Positions 5,802 through 8,195 of a stretch of 8,195 nucleotides of DNA are shown here, piece by piece. Positions within the stretch are counted from its first letter, which is position 1. Each line of letters opens with the position of its first letter. A model generated the notes under the pieces. It saw only the letters and a list, made by a program, of their open reading frames with translations. It had not been told where the DNA came from and made no database searches. The position numbers and the translations under genes were made by a program. Origin of the DNA: a bacterium (GTDB lineage Bacteria > Hydrothermota > UBA3073 > JACQXS01 > JAUWAR01); assembly GCA_030601965.1 (NCBI GenBank), contig JAUWAR010000053.1, positions 1 through 8,195 of the forward strand, read 5' to 3'.

Positions 5802-6221
5802 TTATGTCAGTTTTTTGCCGGTGGTTGTCGTGATGAGTTTTCCATGTTTCACTCCTTTTATGCTTATAAGTTTGTTAGCGATGTTTTTTATATCTTTCCC
5901 TTTTCCTCTTACAATCAAGACCTCCAAACAGTTGTGTTTATCTAAATGAATATGGGTAGTAGAAATTACTAAGCCAAGATACTGATGCTGTAAATGAGTT
6001 AGTTTATCCCCGAGTTCTCTTGTCTCATGGTCATAGACAAGGGTAATCGTTCCCACGGTTTCCTCAGCCCCACCTTTCCATTCCAATTCTACAAGATTCT
6101 CTCTAATAAGGTCTCTTATTGCTTCTGACCTTGAAGCATATCCTTTTTTTGCAATGAGTCTATCAAAATCTTCCAATAGTTTCTTACTCAAAGATACACC
6201 AAACCTTATCACATCACTCAT
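5802..6221 (-). CDS. nikR: Nickel-responsive transcriptional regulator NikR
   Basis: The 139-residue protein has the NikR layout. Residues 1-48 form a ribbon-helix-helix DNA-binding domain: beta strand IRFGVSL at 5-11, then LLEDFDRLIAKKGYASRSEAIRDLIRENL. Residues 55-135 form an ACT-like nickel-binding, tetramerisation domain. The four high-affinity nickel ligands are in place at the correct spacing: H79, H90, H92 and C98 (E. coli H76, H87, H89, C95), in LQHQ and THIHLDKHNCLE. GxxGVKHGKL near the end is also typical. It should repress nickel uptake when nickel is plentiful. It lies between hydrogenase maturation and metal import genes, 57 nt after the protease stop. The ATG has no strong Shine-Dalgarno and directly abuts a candidate operator (6223-6249), suggesting autoregulation. 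Confidence 0.96.
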   Translation of the reverse strand: MSDVIRFGVSLSKKLLEDFDRLIAKKGYASRSEAIRDLIRENLVELEWKGGAEETVGTITLVYDHETRELGDKLTHLQHQYLGLVISTTHIHLDKHNCLEVLIVRGKGKDIKNIANKLISIKGVKHGKLITTTTGKKLT

Positions 6222-6222
6222 G

Positions 6223-6249
6223 GTATTACTTTTCCAAGAAAAATGACAC
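6223..6249. promoter_or_regulatory. Candidate NikR operator at the nikR start
   Basis: On the plus strand GTATTAC (6223-6229) and ATGACAC (6243-6249) are separated by 13 bases, the same 7-13-7 geometry as 5756-5782. Aligned position by position, the left half-sites agree in 6 of 7 bases and the right ones in 5 of 7. The site ends one base before the nikR start codon and its outer half lies within the second dyad (6244-6267), so occupancy would plausibly block both transcription and ribosome access. Candidate only. Confidence 0.5.
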
Positions 6250-6267
6250 CAATTTAGATTGATGTCA
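6244..6267. promoter_or_regulatory. Inverted repeat overlapping the nikR promoter
   Basis: TGACACCAAT, four bases, then ATTGATGTCA form a 24-bp inverted repeat with one mismatch in ten pairs. On the minus strand the outer arm overlaps a consensus -35 TTGACA (6263-6268); a matching -10 is poor (CATTTT at 17 bases). It may be the real operator of nikR or a site for a second regulator. A weaker look-alike, TGACA-13-TGTCA, lies at 5787-5809 before the receptor gene. Confidence 0.5.
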
Positions 6268-6278
6268 AGTAAAAAATG

Positions 6279-6767
6279 TTAAATTGTTTTCAATATCGTA
6301 TCTACTATACGAGGAATTGCTTCTTTAACTTTGGTGGTGCAGTGCTCACTAAAAGTGATGTTATCTTCTATCTCTATAGCATAAATATCAATAAATTCAG
6401 GGATTTTATACCCCAATCTTTTTCCAAGTTCAATTGCAGTTCTAAGGTTCACTCCATGTGAATATGATGGACTTTGAGAAGTGCTAAGGTCTTCTATCTT
6501 CAACTTGTAGAGTGAACCGGAGTTTCCTTTCTCTGTCTTTATTGAATCAATTATAATGAGTTTATCATACCCAACAATATAGTCCAATAAAGAAATCCCA
6601 TCCACACTCGCCTCCATAACCTCTATCTGTGGGAAAGGTTTTCTAACCTCGACATCGGTCCGCCTTAGACGGATCTCCCACAGTCTTTTAATCTCATTCG
6701 CCACTCTAATCCCCACTCCATCATCTGTAAGAATAGGATTCCCAATGCCTAATATAAGAGTCTTCAT
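6279..6767 (-). CDS. [NiFe]-hydrogenase maturation endopeptidase (HycI/HoxW/HybD family)
   Basis: The 162-residue protein begins with the family signature GIGNPILTDDGVG at 7-19; D16 matches the first nickel-binding acidic residue (E16 in E. coli HybD). D74 in IIIDSI and H104 in SYSHGVN match the other two metal-contacting residues. ASVDGISLLDYIVGYDKLIIIDSI and IYAIEIED further support the family. It cuts the C-terminal extension from the hydrogenase large subunit once nickel is in the active site. It starts by an ATGA overlap with the large-subunit stop codon, so the two are translationally coupled, and that subunit is its expected substrate. Between the first helix and the IEV strand it has more residues than I expect (about 29-47), encoded by a palindromic 57-bp element (6627-6683). 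Catalytic residues are untouched, so the protein is probably functional. Confidence 0.93.
   Translation of the reverse strand: MKTLILGIGNPILTDDGVGIRVANEIKRLWEIRLRRTDVEVRKPFPQIEVMEASVDGISLLDYIVGYDKLIIIDSIKTEKGNSGSLYKLKIEDLSTSQSPSYSHGVNLRTAIELGKRLGYKIPEFIDIYAIEIEDNITFSEHCTTKVKEAIPRIVDTILKTI
6627..6683. repeat. 57-bp palindromic element in frame within the maturation protease gene
   Basis: Perfect 8-base inverted ends CTGTGGGA (6627-6634) and TCCCACAG (6676-6683) enclose two smaller hairpins: AGGTT/AACCT (6636-6640, 6645-6649) and TCCGCC/ACGGA-type arms (6659-6673). The whole would fold as a three-way junction. Its length is exactly 19 codons, and it encodes residues 29-47, a charged, arginine-rich stretch at the place where homologues are, to my knowledge, shorter. 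This resembles in-frame palindromic elements known from Rickettsia genes, but I cannot confirm other copies. Confidence 0.55.
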
Positions 6768-8194
6768 CGCCTCAATGTATTGATAATATTCCCTTTACGG
6801 TCTCGGATATTTACCTCAAGTGGCATATGTCCTGGCAAAGTATGAGTCGCACACGCAAGGCAAGGGTCATAAGCCCTGAAAGCCATCTCTACCATATTAA
6901 GTAAGCCATCGTTGACATTTCCACCTTTTATGAGTCCCTGTGCCGCTTTCTTAATAGACATACACATTGGTGCAGCATTCTGGAGAGTGGCAACAATCAG
7001 ATTTACCTCTGTGATAACCCCTCTTTCATCCGTCTTGTAATGATGATATAATGTGCCTCGGGGTGCCTCAATAACACCAATACCCTCAGTCGGTGTCTCT
7101 GTGGGGAGATTACGAATATTCGGGTCAGTTAATTCAGGGTCTTCTGCCAATTCTAACATCCTTTCTGCCGCATACAGTGTCTCAACTAATCTTGCCCAAT
7201 GAAATGCCAGAGTGTTATGAGCAGGTTTTCCTCCTAATACATCATACATCTTCTCATACTCAGCCTGAGCTTTTGAAGTGGTCATACCATCTGCCACATT
7301 TAATCTCGCAAGCGGTGCTACCCTATAAACCCCACTGTCCTTACCATCTACAAATCCCTTCCACCCCACATCTTTGAGATATGGAAACTTTATGTAACTC
7401 CAGGGTTCAACATGTTCCTCAATATGATTCAAATAATCCTCTGCTTTGAACTTTACGAGTTCCTCACCATTAGGGTCAACTACTCTTATGTCGCCATCAT
7501 AGAAGTTGAGTTTGTTATTCTCATCCACAATACCCATATAATAAGTAAAATGCTTGTAAATATCCCCCACAATAAGGTCAACATAAGTTTTGTTCTCAAG
7601 CACTATATCATTAAACAGTTTTAAAAGTAACTCTGCAAATTCAATGCTAAACTTTGCTGTATCTACAATCTTTTTTCTCTCTTCCTCAGTAACAGCTTTA
7701 GATACTCCACCTGGCAATCCATACACTGGATGAATGACTTTACCACCCAGGTCTGTCATAATCTCTCTCAATCTTCTTCGGCATTCTATTACCTTACCAG
7801 CAGTCTCAAGTCCGACTTTATTGATAATACCCAGGATATTTCTCTCAGCAGTAGGGGCATCCGGTCCCATGATAAAATCAGGTCCACCTAAATAAACAAA
7901 ATGGAGAATATGGTCTTCTGCCTGGAATATTGCATATAAAAGTTCCCTTATTTTCTTTGCAGTAGAAGTTGGTTCTACCTTAAATAGGTCATCCAGTGCC
8001 TTTGTTGATGCCATATGATGGGCAGTGGGACACACTCCGCAGATACGAGATGTTATGCGAGGCATCTCCTCGGCAGGTCTCCCTACACAAAACTGCTCAA
8101 ATCCACGAAGTTCCGGAACCTGAAAGTAGGCATTCTCCACATCTCCTTTGTCATTAAGAAAAATCTCAATCCTCCCATGTCCTTCAAGTCTTGT
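6764..8194 (-). CDS. [NiFe]-hydrogenase large (alpha) subunit, FrhA/MvhA-like (partial, 5' end outside window)
   Basis: The frame is open to the right edge; the visible 476 residues begin TRLEGHGRIEIFLNDKGDVE, which is the family N-terminus, so only a handful of residues are missing. The GTG at 8140 is an internal valine, not a start. The proximal nickel ligands are in RICGVC (visible residues 51-55 hold C52 and C55) followed by PTAHHMAS; the distal ones are in DPCLACATH near the end. AFQVPELRGFEQF-like and LGGPDFIMG segments place it with soluble group 3 hydrogenases (FrhA/MvhA type, COG3259 as I recall). Cleavage after the histidine of DPCLACATH would remove a 25-residue tail, the job of the downstream protease. 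It oxidises or produces H2 together with a small subunit and probably a flavin or iron-sulfur partner encoded to the right. Electron acceptor is unknown. Confidence 0.95.
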   Translation of the reverse strand, partial: TRLEGHGRIEIFLNDKGDVENAYFQVPELRGFEQFCVGRPAEEMPRITSRICGVCPTAHHMASTKALDDLFKVEPTSTAKKIRELLYAIFQAEDHILHFVYLGGPDFIMGPDAPTAERNILGIINKVGLETAGKVIECRRRLREIMTDLGGKVIHPVYGLPGGVSKAVTEEERKKIVDTAKFSIEFAELLLKLFNDIVLENKTYVDLIVGDIYKHFTYYMGIVDENNKLNFYDGDIRVVDPNGEELVKFKAEDYLNHIEEHVEPWSYIKFPYLKDVGWKGFVDGKDSGVYRVAPLARLNVADGMTTSKAQAEYEKMYDVLGGKPAHNTLAFHWARLVETLYAAERMLELAEDPELTDPNIRNLPTETPTEGIGVIEAPRGTLYHHYKTDERGVITEVNLIVATLQNAAPMCMSIKKAAQGLIKGGNVNDGLLNMVEMAFRAYDPCLACATHTLPGHMPLEVNIRDRKGNIINTLRR

Positions 8195-8195
8195 T

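Noticed and set aside
8138..8140. GTG at 8140 as the hydrogenase start codon
   Set aside because: The frame stays open to the right edge and the upstream residues (TRLEGHGRIEIFLNDKGD) are the conserved N-terminus of the family, so this GTG is an internal valine codon.

Overview
All genes lie on the minus strand, so transcription runs from the right edge to the left edge. The DNA is AT-rich. A TonB-dependent outer-membrane receptor shows a diderm (Gram-negative-type) bacterium. The 'soluble' FrhA/MvhA-like [NiFe] hydrogenase, the abundance of short intergenic palindromic repeats and the tight gene packing suggest an anaerobic, probably uncultured lineage. I cannot place the phylum from this window alone.

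In transcription order: a [NiFe]-hydrogenase large subunit (6764-8194, cut by the right edge); its dedicated maturation endopeptidase (6279-6767, ATGA overlap); the nickel-responsive repressor NikR (5802-6221); a TonB-dependent receptor (3917-5731); a metal-binding periplasmic protein of the ZnuA/TroA superfamily (2998-3816); its ATPase (2159-2902) and permease (1330-2166); a small cupin (1050-1355, overlapping the permease gene); the N-terminal third of an LhgO-like FAD oxidoreductase that ends abruptly (549-938, probably a pseudogene); and an iron-sulfur protein with a [2Fe-2S] ferredoxin-like domain followed by a [4Fe-4S] domain (1-511, cut by the left edge).

The first seven genes read as a nickel economy: a nickel enzyme, the protease that completes its active-site maturation, a nickel sensor, and an import path from outer membrane to cytoplasm. 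Upstream of both nikR and the receptor gene there is a dyad of the same geometry (7-bp half-sites, 13-bp gap, related half-site sequence), which I propose as the NikR operator. If so, the receptor and possibly the Znu/Tro-type ABC transporter carry nickel or a nickel chelate rather than zinc. The binding protein lacks several canonical zinc ligands of its superfamily, which fits a changed substrate but does not prove it.

Palindromic repeats fill several gaps (2918-2993, 3849-3912, 528-543). A 57-bp palindromic element appears to sit in frame inside the maturation-protease gene. A run of nine G lies between the ribosome binding site and the start codon of the receptor gene. No rRNA, tRNA, CRISPR array, transposase or convincing intrinsic terminator was seen. 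No gene-free stretch exceeds about 110 bases.
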